Position numbers and translations under genes: made by a program | In this document: piece by piece, positions 35,926-46,440 of the stretch | Position numbering within the stretch: position 1 is the stretch's first letter | How the letters are laid out: every line of letters starts with the position of its first letter | Notes under the pieces: model-generated | What the model was told of the DNA's origin: nothing | Seen by the model: the letters and a program-made list of their open reading frames with translations, nothing else | Database searches by the model: none | Source: Mastigamoeba balamuthi | Taxonomy: Eukaryota; Evosea; Mastigamoebida; Mastigamoebidae | Direction: 5' to 3' | DNA length: 64,000 nucleotides | Assembly (NCBI GenBank): GCA_902651635.1 | Contig: CACRSC010000031.1 | Coordinates: 1 to 64,000, forward strand

Positions 35926-37338
35926 TCACTGTACAAGGCACCGGCAGCCCGACGACTGGACCTCGACCTCCCCCTCTCGGCTGATGATCTCGCTCATCTG
36001 CCGCGTGGGGTCCATCACCCGCGAAGTCGTCGACGGCCTCTGGGTCGTCGCCTTGGTTTGCTTTGCTGGCGGCTCCTTGGAGAAGATGGGCTCGTCGCCC
36101 ATCTCTGTCCCACAGAACTGCCTCGGGACCACTGGTGGCGCCTCGGCCCCGTACTCGTGGGCTGACGGGGGCCCGCTGGGCTTCCGCTTGAGCATGAGCG
36201 GCTGCGGCAACGCCGAGCCGCCATCCATGGACGCGCGCTTGGCCCCGTTGCCGTCCTTCTGCCCGGGGTCGACGATCTTCATGACCTGCTTGCGCGTCCC
36301 GGGCACCGACTGCGTCGCGGCCCTCGACAGCGGCCGCTGCATCTTCTTCTCCACGGGGTCCTCGGGCACCCCAGGTGCCACGAGCTCCACGTCCCTCAGC
36401 GGCGGGATTATCTCGCAGCGGCTCAGCTGCGAGACCTGCCGCTCGATCCTCACGGGGTGCTGCTGGTGCTGCCTCTTACCCCCGTTGTTTCGCGGGGGAG
36501 CGGACCTCGGCCGCCCGTTCCGCGAGCTCGAGCTCGAGCTCCTCTCTGTCGATGACCCCGAGCTCTCGCCGCTCGGCTTTGATCGCAGGTCCGGCTGGCT
36601 CGCCCGCGGCTTGATGCCCAGGGGCGGCAGGACCCGCACGGACCCCGGGGGCTTTTTCTGCTCGGTGTTTTTTGTGCCGCTGGACGTAAGTCCGAACGAA
36701 GCTTGGAGGCAGCGAAATGGGGCCCGCGGGCCGGTGACTTGCCTCGAGCTGGACCTTCACGCGCGCGTTGGGCGTGAACTCGTTGAAGTCGCTGAACGAG
36801 AGAGGGTCGAGCAGCACGTGCCCGTTGACGCAGAGGCGGAAGCTCGTGTGCGACTCGCCGCCGCCGAGCCAACCCTGGCTCGACATCTTGTACTTGACGC
36901 TGTCCACCGTCTCCCCAACGTCCACGACCATCTCCCGCGTCGGAAGGCCGTCGGGCATCGCGATCTCCAGCGTCACGTTGTACCCGGCCGCCGTCGCCTC
37001 CTCCTGGAACGACTGCACAGAGTTGCACCGTGGGTTCCGCAATACGCGTTTCCCCAACGTTTTCCGTCGCGTTTCAACGCTTCTCGCTGGCACGAGAGAC
37101 TTGGCGAGGGCGAGAGGGGTTGCCGGACCTTCCTCGGCACCGAGTCGAGCGACAGGCGCGGTGTGGCTCCGATGGAGGCGGGGCTCGAAGAGGAGAGCAG
37201 CGACCGCGCAGAGGACGCGAGCGCGAACGCATTGTGCCTGTTGGCTCCCGCGAGGCCGGTACCGCGCGCAGGCAGTGCGCGCGACGGGACCGACGTCGGG
37301 CTCGTGGACCCTGGACCGGGGCTCCCCTCGTCTGACAT
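35926..37338 (-). CDS. Ubiquitin-fold protein with C-terminal CaaX box
   Basis: Exons (minus strand) 37129-37338, 36743-37012 and 35926-36657 give 403 residues. Residues ~1-70 are Ser/Pro-rich. Residues ~80-160 form a ubiquitin-like beta-grasp domain: VTLEIAMPDGLPTREMVVDV, then GETVDSVKYKM, then FRLCVNGHVLLDPLSFSDFN and ARVKVQLE. The remaining ~240 residues are disordered and basic/Ser-rich. The protein ends CRCLVQ: CLVQ fits a farnesylation CaaX box, with a second Cys that could be palmitoylated. This recalls plant and animal membrane-anchored ubiquitin-fold (MUB) proteins, which pair a ubiquitin fold with CaaX prenylation, but those are only ~120 residues. The second intron needs a GC donor in the classic AG|GCAAGT context, because the nearby GT breaks the frame. 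Confidence 0.75.
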
Positions 37339-37724
37339 GCCCCTCGACGCGCCGGCCTCGTACTCCGCCGTTTTTTCCTCTTCGGCTCCTCTGTGCTCGC
37401 TCGCACCTCGCTCGCGGGAGGGACAAGAGGAGGGGAGGGGAGAGGGGGAAGCACGGGGAGTCGGGGCGGCCCCGCGGAGTGCGCGCGCTCGGCTGCACAG
37501 CCTTTTTTCCGCGGATGTTCGGAGGAAATAGCGCCCCGCCGGCTATTTTTGGCGCGGGGCAATCTAATCGGCGGTTTTTCCGCAGCCGACTCGAGACCCG
37601 ATGGTCCTCGCTGGAGTTCGTCAGGCGGAGCGAAGGGGACCGAGATCATCGGGTTGTGTTTAGCGCAATCGGGGACCCGGGCCTCGCAGCGCCGGGCATT
37701 CGCACGTGAAAACCGCACCGGGGT

Positions 37725-39506
37725 CTACCTCAGAACCGCAGGGCCCGGCGGGTGGACGCCGGGCCTCGTCGGGGCGCTGGGGTCGCCCGTGGGAGGCGCT
37801 GGCGTCTGCTGCGCGCTGTTAGGCTGCGGCGCCCTCGCCGCCTTCGTTCTGATGGCCCCGATGTGCCGCTCGTAGTACCTGCACACCTCGCAGCCCCTGT
37901 GGACGACCTCTGCGGGCACCCAGTCCGCGGCCCCGTCCTGCTCCCCCTCCCTGCGGGCAGTGCGCGGCCCGTGTTCGTCTGTGCTGTCCGCGGACGGGCT
38001 GAGGGTGGGAGCCTGGGGGGAGGCGCACCTGCGGACGAGCAGCTCGATCCTCCCCTCCGCGTCCTTGCGCACGAACAGTATCGTGTAGCCACTGTGGCCG
38101 CCCGCAGGTGTCCTCTGCGCGGTCGCGGCCTCGCGCTCGCTCGCTGCCGCCGCTGCCTGCTGTCCCTGGGCCTGGGCTTGCCCGCTGCCCGCAGTGGGCG
38201 CCGGGGCAGTGGGCAGCGCCTGCGGTGCCGGTGTCGCTGCGTGCGGCTGTGCCTGTGCTGTCGGGTGCACCTGCGCGCTGCTCGAGGTCTGCTCCCCCTC
38301 CAGGTTGATCCACACCCAGTTGTTGTCCTCGTCGATCTGGTGCTCGGGGGGCGCCGGCTGCGACTGCAGTGCAGCGCCGTGGGTGGCGTCGGTGCTCTCC
38401 GCGCGCGCTGTCCTGCGCCTCAGTGCCAGGGGTCTCGTCGCGACCTCCCAGCGCTCCGCCCGCGACAGCACGGGCTCCGAGGCCCTGCGCGGCGCTCCCG
38501 CCCTCATTCCCGCGCCTCCCGCACCCGCCCGCTGGGCGACAGGCCTTACGGGTCCCGCCAGGGTCGCCACCTGAGCGGTGGCGCGCGCGCGGGCATCAAC
38601 GGGGGAGGCTGGCAGCCTCGCTGCTGAGCCAGTGCGCTGGAGGCTCGCACGCACTGGCAGGGGCAGCGGGTCCAGAGGCACCGGCACGAACAGCGGCAGC
38701 GAGTCCGACAGTGCGTGCCGTTTGCGCTGCGGCATGCCCGCGCCCGCTCCGGGGCACCCGTGTGGCGCGCTCCTCTTCCTGGGCGACAGAGCCCCGGCTG
38801 GCTTGAGCCCCTCAGCCGCAGAGCCCTGCGACCCGGCGTCTCTCGCCTGGTGGAAGCGGTTCTCCAGCGCTCTCGACGGTTCTTCCGGGGAGACAGGGGG
38901 TTCCGGCCCCGCGGGCGGGCGGCAGGGAGCTCCGCTCGGCGGCAGAGGCGCTTGGGAGCTCAGGGCTGCAGAGCACCTGCGGGCAGCGGCGGCATGGACG
39001 GCTGCGCAGTCGTCTCTGTGGGACGCCCACTGGCCGGCCTGCCTCACCTCCCACGTCGTCGCGCACGTCTCGCACCAGTACCCCTGCGCAGGGGCGGGGT
39101 GCAGACGCGTTCGGAAGCGGTGAAAACTCGTCGGCAGACACGCAGGCCCCGGGGGGCGCTCCGGGAGAAAAATACGAAGAGACGCGGAGTCAATTGAGCG
39201 CACGACCCGGACGCGGAGCCTGCTGCACGGCTGCTGCGGGTGCCCGGGGCCCGGCACCACGCTGGGGCGAGGGGCGGGGTCGGCCCCGCGGAGCCCGCGG
39301 GCCACGACGGGCCCGAGCGCGGCGGCAAAGGCGGCGGCGGCGGCGGAGGCGCCCTTGGCCCCGCAGAAGCGGACGTGGTTGCCGCCGAAGCTCTGCCTGC
39401 TGGGCCACGTGCCCGCCGGCCACGTGCGGCCGCAGTGCTTGCAGAGGAACTCGTCGGGGGCGGCCGGGACGCGCTGCTGCGGGTGCGGAGACTCGCTTCC
39501 GGACAT
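37725..39506 (-). CDS. Two-finger C2HC protein, new family member A (518 residues)
   Basis: Exons 39309-39506 and 37725-39083 (minus strand), phase 0. Finger 1 is C-x2-C-x18-H-x3-C (CKHCGRTWPAGTWPS...HVRFC), finger 2 is C-x2-C-x14-H-x3-C (CETCATTWEVRQAGQWASHR). A ~300-residue Pro/Ala/Arg-rich disordered region follows. A C-terminal conserved block contains IELLVRRC and CEVCRYYERHIGAI. The adjacent gene at 39821-41238 shares the fingers, the intron position and the C-terminal block. I know no family with this combination; nucleic-acid or protein binding is a guess. GATATC lies ~80 bp upstream of the start. Confidence 0.75.
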   Translation of the reverse strand: MSGSESPHPQQRVPAAPDEFLCKHCGRTWPAGTWPSRQSFGGNHVRFCGAKGASAAAAAFAAALGPVVARGLRGADPAPRPSVVPGPGHPQQPCSRLRVRVVRSIDSASLRIFLPERPPGPACLPTSFHRFRTRLHPAPAQGYWCETCATTWEVRQAGQWASHRDDCAAVHAAAARRCSAALSSQAPLPPSGAPCRPPAGPEPPVSPEEPSRALENRFHQARDAGSQGSAAEGLKPAGALSPRKRSAPHGCPGAGAGMPQRKRHALSDSLPLFVPVPLDPLPLPVRASLQRTGSAARLPASPVDARARATAQVATLAGPVRPVAQRAGAGGAGMRAGAPRRASEPVLSRAERWEVATRPLALRRRTARAESTDATHGAALQSQPAPPEHQIDEDNNWVWINLEGEQTSSSAQVHPTAQAQPHAATPAPQALPTAPAPTAGSGQAQAQGQQAAAAASEREAATAQRTPAGGHSGYTILFVRKDAEGRIELLVRRCASPQAPTLSPSADSTDEHGPRTARREGEQDGAADWVPAEVVHRGCEVCRYYERHIGAIRTKAARAPQPNSAQQTPAPPTGDPSAPTRPGVHPPGPAVLR

Positions 39507-39820
39507 TTGTTTTGTTGTTGTGAGGCGTGGTGAGAAGCGCGTGGCAGATTCTCGTTTTCCGGCTGGAATCAAGAGAAAATCAGTTGATATCCCCCCCTAG
39601 ATCGAAAGGTGGCGGATGGACGGAGATGGCTTGCTGGGCTGGACCACTCCCAGAAGGGGAGCATAAGGATAAATACCACGACGGGGAATGATACCCTCGG
39701 GACAAACAGAATCACCCCCTCTTTACCCTTACATTAATGTTCAAATTGGAATCGAACGCGGAGAAAACTGTAATTACCGCTGCGGTGAGCCCAGTCGAGT
39801 CCAATCGAGGTGCGAGTGCA

Positions 39821-41238
39821 CTAGGGTGTGCTGAACACTCTCGGACGGGCGCTGTAGCCGCCGTTGCCCGCTGGCGACTGCGGGGCACCCGGACTCGTCG
39901 GTACCGCCACGATGGGCCCGACGTTCCTCTCGTAGTACCTGCACAGCTCGTAGCCCCCGCGCAGGTCCTCGGCACGCCTCCACGCAGCCCTCCGCTCGCC
40001 CTCCCTGGGACCCCGCGCCGCTGGGTTAGTGGGTAGCGCTGGGGAACTGGGGAGCCCGCGCCTGCAGACGAGCAGCTCGAGTCCGCCCGCGGGCGCCTTG
40101 CGGACGTGCAGAACGTCGCGGACGAGCTCTCCGCTGCCCTGGGCCTGCGCCACGATCCTCTGCGCCCAGTTGGGCCGCTCGTTCTCGTCCCGTGCGGCGT
40201 GCCCCTGGCTCGGCGGCTGCTGCGGGGGCTGCCCGGTCAGCTGGCTCCTGTTGGTGGTGATGGCCATCGACACCCTCCGCCTCGTGGTGCTGCTCTCCTT
40301 GGGCTGTGGCACCACGATGGTGTCTGGCCTCTCTGCTGCCGGGACGCTCTGCCTTCTGGAGTGGGCAACGATGCGCTGCGCCTCTGCCACTGGTCTAGCT
40401 TGGGCCCGCTGCGCGGGGAAGACATAGGCGGACTGAATTGCGAGCGCTCGCTCCGATGCCGCGGGAGAGGGCTGACGCCGCCCATCGAGCGACGACTGAA
40501 GTTCGGACACCGTCGTGCGCCTTGCCTCGGCCGCCCTGTTGCCCTGTGCGCCCCTCTTCTTCGGAGGAAGAGCTGAACGGGGGCCCGGGTAGCTGCTGCT
40601 ACGCCCGGTCAGCACTCCCTCGAGCCGACGCTTCTCTGACGCTCTCGGCGGTTCTTGCTTGGCGTGGGTGGGCCCAGGCGCGACGGGGGCGCCAGGGGAG
40701 GCGACGGGCGCTCTGCGGGGGGGCAGGGGAACGGGTGGGCTGATGCTGGTGCGCCTACGGACAGCCGGGGGCTCCTCCGTGCTCCGCTCGAGCGCGCACT
40801 TGGTCGTGTGCGCCTTGAACGAACCGGCGTGCTCCACGTCCCACGTCGCCGAGCACACGTCACACCAGAACCCCTGCGAAAAGCGTCGCGTTTCCGATGA
40901 AAAACTCGGCGCGAAAAGCGGTTCTGTCGATTGATTTTGAGTACCTCGTGGGTACGCGACCTCCCGCTCGGCTGCGAAGGCTGCGGAGGGGACCCGAGTA
41001 CCGGGAGCTCGCGCGGGCACGGGGCGGGGTGGACGCCGGCGGCGACATGAGTCGCGTGAGCGGTAGCGGCGCTCAGCGAGCACCTGCGGACGTGTATGAG
41101 GACGAACGCGTCCTGACTCGACCACGAGCCCGCCGGCCACGTGCGGTCGCAGTGCCGGCACTTGAACTCGTCGACCGCGTATTGCTGGGGCTCACTCTTG
41201 ACGCTGCCCCTCCTCTTGCGCGTTTCGGTTCCGGACAT
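39821..41238 (-). CDS. Two-finger C2HC protein, new family member B (418 residues)
   Basis: Exons 41035-41238 and 39821-40873 (minus strand), phase 0, the same intron position as member A. Finger 1 (CRHCDRTWPAGSWSS...HVRRC) and finger 2 (CDVCSATWDVEHAGSFKAHT) keep exactly the x18 and x14 spacings of A. The middle is disordered and diverged. The C-terminal block LELLVCRR and YELCRYYERNVGPI matches A, including a Trp-Arg-Ala-Glu segment before it, so this block is under constraint. Two GATATTT motifs lie 25-50 bp upstream of the ATG. Function unknown. Confidence 0.75.
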
Positions 41239-41578
41239 ACGCTGAACGCGCGGGATTTTCGATATTTTGGTAGTACGCAAGATCAAACGATATTTGGCGC
41301 AGAATCTGGCGCGCGCGGTGCAGATGAACAGAGGGCTTGTTCTGTTTTTTAAGACGGGAGTCTTATTTGGGTCGTGGAGAGGAACCGGATGGGGAAGCAT
41401 CGAGGGCGTTCTCGCTAAAGGGACAAACCGCGCAAGCAGGCACGCACCCGCCTGGCGCAGGGACGAGAGGGGGAGGGGTTCCGTTTGAAGCGGAGCCCCA
41501 GCCCTCGGCCCCCGCGCGCAGGCCAAGTGCGCCCCGCTACGAGCGCGATTTCAGCCGTAGATTCTCTCGCGAAAGAAT

Positions 41579-42092
41579 CTACTTCTCCGCCGAGGCGCGG
41601 GTGTAGACGCCGATCGCGTGGTGCTTCACGACGGGCCGGATGACGCCCCTGGCGACGAGGTCGTCGATCACGTGGCGCGCGAGCGAGCCGTTGATCTTGA
41701 GGCGGTCCGAGACGAGCGAGATGGTGATCAGCTTCCACTGGGGGACCTCCTTGTTGATCTTGTCGAGCGTCGCCTTGTCGAGCAGGACCATGTTGTTGAG
41801 CTTCTCCTTCACCTTGGACTTGGACCACTTCTTCTTGCCCTTGTTCGAGTGCTTCGAGCCGCCCTCCTTGGGCTCCTTCGCGACATCGCCCTTATCCTTG
41901 GCCTACACACGCAGCGGCGCGTCCACTCTTGAATACCACCGCAACTCACCGCTTCATTTGCAGTCTCTTTATCAATTCAGGCGGAAAAACTTCCGAGTTG
42001 CCGCCCCGGCGCGCGCCGGAGCCGCGGAGGGAACGCCGCAGCGGCGCGCGCAAGGTCCGCAGGGGCTGGGAGGGGCGGAAGCAGCGTACCAT
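41579..42092 (-). CDS. RPS25: 40S ribosomal protein eS25
   Basis: The main exon 41579-41902 encodes a Lys-rich N-terminus followed by the eS25 winged-helix core: [54 protein letters not shown] and HHAIGVYTR. An in-frame TAG directly precedes the exon as part of the acceptor. The initiator ATG is best placed at 42090-42092, immediately followed by the donor GTACGC, so exon 1 contributes only the start codon. Introns right after the ATG are common in ribosomal-protein genes. Total 108 residues, the usual size. Part of the small ribosomal subunit head. Confidence 0.92.
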
Positions 42093-42321
42093 GATGGGCT
42101 AAAGGTCCTCTCTCCAAAGAACGAAAGAAAAGAGGGCGCAGGGACGGAAAAGCCCTCACGGCGCGCAGGATTAAAAAGCCCTTTGCGTCACCATTGGCGT
42201 CATCAAGCGACCCTTCGCTGGCGAAAAGGCACACTATTTCTCGATGTTTCCCGATCACACACAGCGGAAATATCTCTTGCAACACAGGGGGCACAGGACA
42301 GGGCAGGAGGGGACGGGGTCA

Positions 42322-43397
42322 TCACAGCAGCGAGACCGGGGCGTCGCTCTGCTTGAGCATCGTGGCGAGCGTGTCGTAGGGGTCCTCCTTCTCGAGCATC
42401 TCCATGAGCAGGTCGCGCAGCTCCGACTCCCTGAGCGACGCGTAGGCCTGGTAGAGCGCGTGGTGGCTCGTCGCGGCGGCCCCGAGCGTCTTCTGCGTGC
42501 CGTTGAGCTCGTGCATGATCTCCAGCTTGATCCTGGTGCACAGCTTGAGCGTCCTCACGGGATCCGCGGCCGCCTCGATCAGCTGCGACGCCCACGCCAC
42601 GAACGGCGCGCCCGGGGCCACCGCCTCTCCGGCCTCGGCGCAGCGCTTGACGAGCAGCGTCTCGGAGAACCTCCTGCAGTCCTCGGCCTGCAGCGCGCCC
42701 GCGTAGACCGACGCCAGGCCGCGCACGGCGGCGTGCAGGGCCTCGGGCAGGCGGTCGCCCAGCGCGATGACGCTGCGTGGCAGCGACTCGACGCAGGCCG
42801 AGTGCCAGGGCGACAGGAACGCCAGCAGCGCCTGCGCGGCGGCCTCGGGCGCCCCGGGCGCACACGCGGCCACGACCAGCGCGCGGGCCGACTCGCAGAA
42901 CGCGCCGAGCTCCGTGTGGAACGCCTCGAGTATGTCGTGGCTCTGCGGCCACCCGCGTCAGCAGAGCAAAACGGAATCGCGCCCAGGGAAGATTTTTTTA
43001 ACAGCGGAAAGGAATCTACAAAGTAAGCGTGCCGGCCCCGGCGACGTCTCTCGCAACGGCTTTTGCGGGGTTTGTTTACCTGGGGGATCGTGGGGAGGAG
43101 GAAGCAGACGATGCACTGGGGGCGGCGGGCGGGGTCGGGGCCGTCGAGCTCGACGGAGCGCGCGAGGCAGGTGACGCGGGCGGGCGGCGTGTCCTCGGGG
43201 ATCTCGTCCTGGCCCTGCTGGGCGACGCCGACGACGTACGTCGACGCGCGGCGGCGCACGAGGCGCTCCAGCACGAGCTGCTCGAGCGAGCGCGAGGTGC
43301 CGGCGGGCGGGGTGCCGCAGAGCAGCCGCACGGACTGGGCGTCGCCCTCGCCGGCGGTGGCGTAGACGCAGCAGCCGGGCGCGCTTTGGGTGGTCAT
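42322..43397 (-). CDS. Unidentified two-exon protein (312 residues)
   Basis: Exons 43080-43397 and 42322-42942 (minus strand), phase 0. The N-terminal ~105 residues look like a compact alpha/beta domain (GCCVYATAGEGDAQSVRLLC, ASTYVVGVAQQGQDEIPEDT, CIVCFLLPTIPQSHDIL). The segment IVCFLLPTIP-SHDILEAFH vaguely recalls the PTS-EIIA-like fold, but this is weak. The C-terminal ~200 residues are all-helical and soluble. No signal or membrane segment. A GATATTAT motif lies 40 bp upstream of the ATG. The gene is transcribed away from the AT-rich island to its right. Function unknown. Confidence 0.65.
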
Positions 43398-43569
43398 CGA
43401 ACCCGAGGGGATTTCTGCGACAGATCTGCCCTCCCCCGATATTATACCCAAGCCACCCACCCCCCGTCACCGTCACACCCACCCCACAGCGATGCGCGCG
43501 ATGCACCGAGCAGCGCACCAGGCTCAGAGAGGTGTGCGGTGGACTCGATGGAAGCACGGAAGAAATAGG

Positions 43570-44940
43570 TCGCATATTTCAACTCAATTGAATCTGGATC
43601 TTCACAACATGACTGTGATGCTAGGAAGAGTGGTCACTGTCCCCGTTCTTGAATGCTCATCAGGGGACGTGGACCTGTCTCACGGCATGCCAGAGCACCC
43701 TCCTGTCCTCTGACCATCCTCACACAAGTGTGATTGGGGTGCCCTGCTCCTGCTTGAGTACAACACCAACCGGGTGGGCATCAAGTTCACCACTGCCATA
43801 CCTGTGAGCACAGCAGGGCACATTTGTGTGACTTCAAGGCCAACATTGCCCCCTGAGTGGGGTGGGCCATGGATCCAGGTCATCTCTTTACTAGTCCCAC
43901 TTCTCCTAACAAACTCTTCTGTCTGTTCCTCTGTGTATTACAGATTATATCTGTTGATGCACCTGCCTATTGTAGTATATGTCACAGAGTTCTTGGATCT
44001 ACAGAACACAAACCACACAGATCAAACTTACAGTTCGTTCATTTAATGTAAGTATGATCTGTATGGTTGTGAGTTCTGTGATCAGTGACAAGTTGCAGGC
44101 TTGAATGCTATTGTCAATAGAGTGCTTGACAGCTATAAGTCTGTATGCACTGCCAAAGTGAGTGAATGACCTGCTATTGCAGCTGTCAGGAACAAAAACA
44201 AGAATATCAGGCTTGATGTCACAGATACAGGAAGGTATGCCATTTAATAATTGTTATTCCAGGTGATGCTCAGATTCTTCTTCATCTGGATCCAGAAGGA
44301 ATTGCAATACAGTTGGAGAACTCAATGCATACAGGCTGGTGTGGCAGCAGAGCATGCTGGAGTAATACTAAGTGCATGCTATAGTGGTTTCACACCTAAT
44401 ATTGGTGTCTGTGTGAGGGTCAGCACTTGTTGTGCCCTTGAAAACTGGCAGCATATGCTGTGTTGTTCCATGTGGCAGTTGCACTAACAAACTCCAAACA
44501 ATAAACAGATAACCTGAATGCTCAGAGACCACATGGCCTTCCATGCACCATCCCTCCAACAGAATGTGATTGAGCTTGCTTGGGTATGTTCCACAGGGTA
44601 ATTACTGTGACTAACACACCATCATACCTGATTCTTCTCTTTAAGGCTGCCCTCTAGATTGCTTCTTAAGGACGCTGATGCTGAGGGCCAAGTTTGCCCT
44701 GCTCTGTGCAGTACCCATCCCAGCAGTTATCCATCAATAAGTGCCACCATGTGACTTTGCCAAGGAGACTGCTGCTCCCCAGGAGCCCGTGTTTGTCTGC
44801 ACTCTTTGTTGCAGCCCCTGCTGGTGAGATTATAACATCCTTCCTATCTTCTGTCCCGTGATAGAATCAGAATCCCTTTCCCCGAAAGCAGAACAATGCA
44901 GTGAATCTGGAAGATTCATCCCGTCACACCAACACAGACG
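43570..44940. other. AT-richer gene-poor island
   Basis: Composition drops sharply compared with both flanking genes, codon-like patches occur in several frames (for example around 43770-43870 and 44265-44320) but are broken by stops, and no splice model holds. It may be decayed inserted DNA or an old pseudogene of unknown origin. No terminal repeats, target duplications or recognised domains were found. Confidence 0.45.
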
Positions 44941-46009
44941 ATGGACGGGCAGATGCAACTGGCGTTCGCCGCAACCGAGGCTGGCGACTTCGCCGGGGCG
45001 TGGGCCCTGTGCGAGTCCCTGCGCGCCCGCAGGCAGCACTTCGTCTCGGCGACGCTGCTGGCGCGCGCCGTGCTGCACTGGGCGCCGTCCGTGTCGCCCC
45101 TGACGGACCCCGACGCCCTGCTGCCCGACTGCACGCACCCGCGCTACCAGCACGAGGCCTTCCGCGACCTGAACCCGGCCCTGGCCATGGGCTCCACCGC
45201 GTCCAAAGTGCGGCAGTCGCCCGATCGGGATAATCCAATTTATTCCGATCGCAGAGGGGCCGCGCCCCTGTCGTTTGATTGTGTGTTCCGCGTTTACTGA
45301 GAGAACCGGGGGGAAACACGATGGGCGGCCAGGCGCACCTGTTCGTGGCCGGCGTGTGGGCGGACTTGGTGGTGGGGGATGCGGTCAGAGGCGTGCGCGT
45401 GTACAAGGAATGCGGCGACTTCGCGCCGGCGCTGTACAACCTCGGGGTGTCGTACGAGCACGGAGAGGGCGTACCGGAGGTCTCGGTGCCGCTGGCCGCC
45501 TCGCACTACGAGCGAGCGTTCCTCCAGGGACACGCGGCCGCCGCGAACAACTGGGCGACCCTCATCGAAGAGGCCCTCGTAGGTCCGCTGCCTATCAACA
45601 ACAGTGGTGCTGCGATGCGCCTGAAACATGCATGTGCATGCCAGACACTTCAATGCTATCCAAATTGAATTCTCACAATTGAATCGACCCACAAAAAACA
45701 GAAAAATACGGGTACGACTACGAGCCCGGTTCCGGAGAGGGAGCCGAGTGCACACGAGAGGCGGTCAAGGCGGTGGAGCTGTACCGGGAGGCCGCGGTCC
45801 GAGGGTACGGGATCGCGTACTGGAACCTGGGCCTCATGCTCAGCGACCGCAAGTGGGGCGTCCCTCTGGACACGCGCGGCGCCGTCGAGGCGTTCCGCAT
45901 GGCCGCTGACCTCGGCGACAGCGAGGCCCGCGAGCGCCTCACCGCCGAGTGGGCCGCGCAGCAGCTCGGGCAAGAGCAGCAAGACGCAGAGGCTGCTGAG
46001 GTCCAATGA
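44941..46009 (+). CDS. Sel1/TPR-like repeat protein
   Basis: Exons 44941-45207, 45333-45582 and 45702-46009 give 274 residues. After an Ala-rich helical N-terminus there are Sel1-type repeats with the characteristic A-x-Y-N-L-G and G-V-P patterns: FAPALYNLGVSYEHGEGVPE, YERAFLQGHAAAANNWATLI, VELYREAAVRGYGIAYWNLG and AVEAFRMAADLGDSEARERL. The C-terminus is Gln/Glu-rich. No signal peptide. Sel1 repeats act as protein scaffolds, in ER-associated degradation or signalling; no specific partner is readable. Confidence 0.8.
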
Positions 46010-46121
46010 CAGACAGCACACAGCATACAGCACAGCACAGCACATTGAGCCCAGCCAGTCACAAAGAGAACCCAGACTGTCACTCCGGCTTCGCGTCTCG
46101 CGCGGCACTCGCGGGCGCGGC

Positions 46122-46343
46122 TCACAGCGAGTCGTTGCTCGAGTCCGAGTCGGTGGCCTCGGAGAGGATCAGGGAGGCGTCGCGCAGGGCGTCGGGCCTC
46201 GGGAACAGGACGGCCGCCGGCGACTCGGGGCGGGGCGGGCGGGCGACCGGCCCGGGCGACAGCCGGGGGGCGCACCTCACCGCCTGCGTGCTCGACACGC
46301 TGTGGGGGAACGCGGCGACGATCTCGTCCCAGCCGCTGCTCAT
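46122..46343 (-). CDS. Small acidic-tailed protein (73 residues)
   Basis: Minus-strand frame from ATG 46343 (an upstream in-frame ATG at 46397 is possible). It begins MSSGWDEIVAAFPHSV and ends with an acidic Ser/Asp tail (ILSEATDSDSSNDSL). Between them is a Pro/Arg-rich stretch. Two ATATCT-type motifs lie 30-70 bp upstream, as at other gene starts in this window, which supports it as a real small gene. No homology recognised. Confidence 0.4.
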   Translation of the reverse strand: MSSGWDEIVAAFPHSVSSTQAVRCAPRLSPGPVARPPRPESPAAVLFPRPDALRDASLILSEATDSDSSNDSL

Positions 46344-46440
46344 CTCTGCCAGTCGTGAAGTGACAGGCCAGATATCTGCCACAGAAGATTCGCGCAAATA
46401 TCTCGTAGATATGCAGAACAGGCGGTTCCAGCAATCGACC

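Noticed and set aside
43570-44940. Retroelement or DNA transposon in the AT-rich island
   Set aside because: No reverse transcriptase, transposase, terminal repeat or target-site duplication was recognised.
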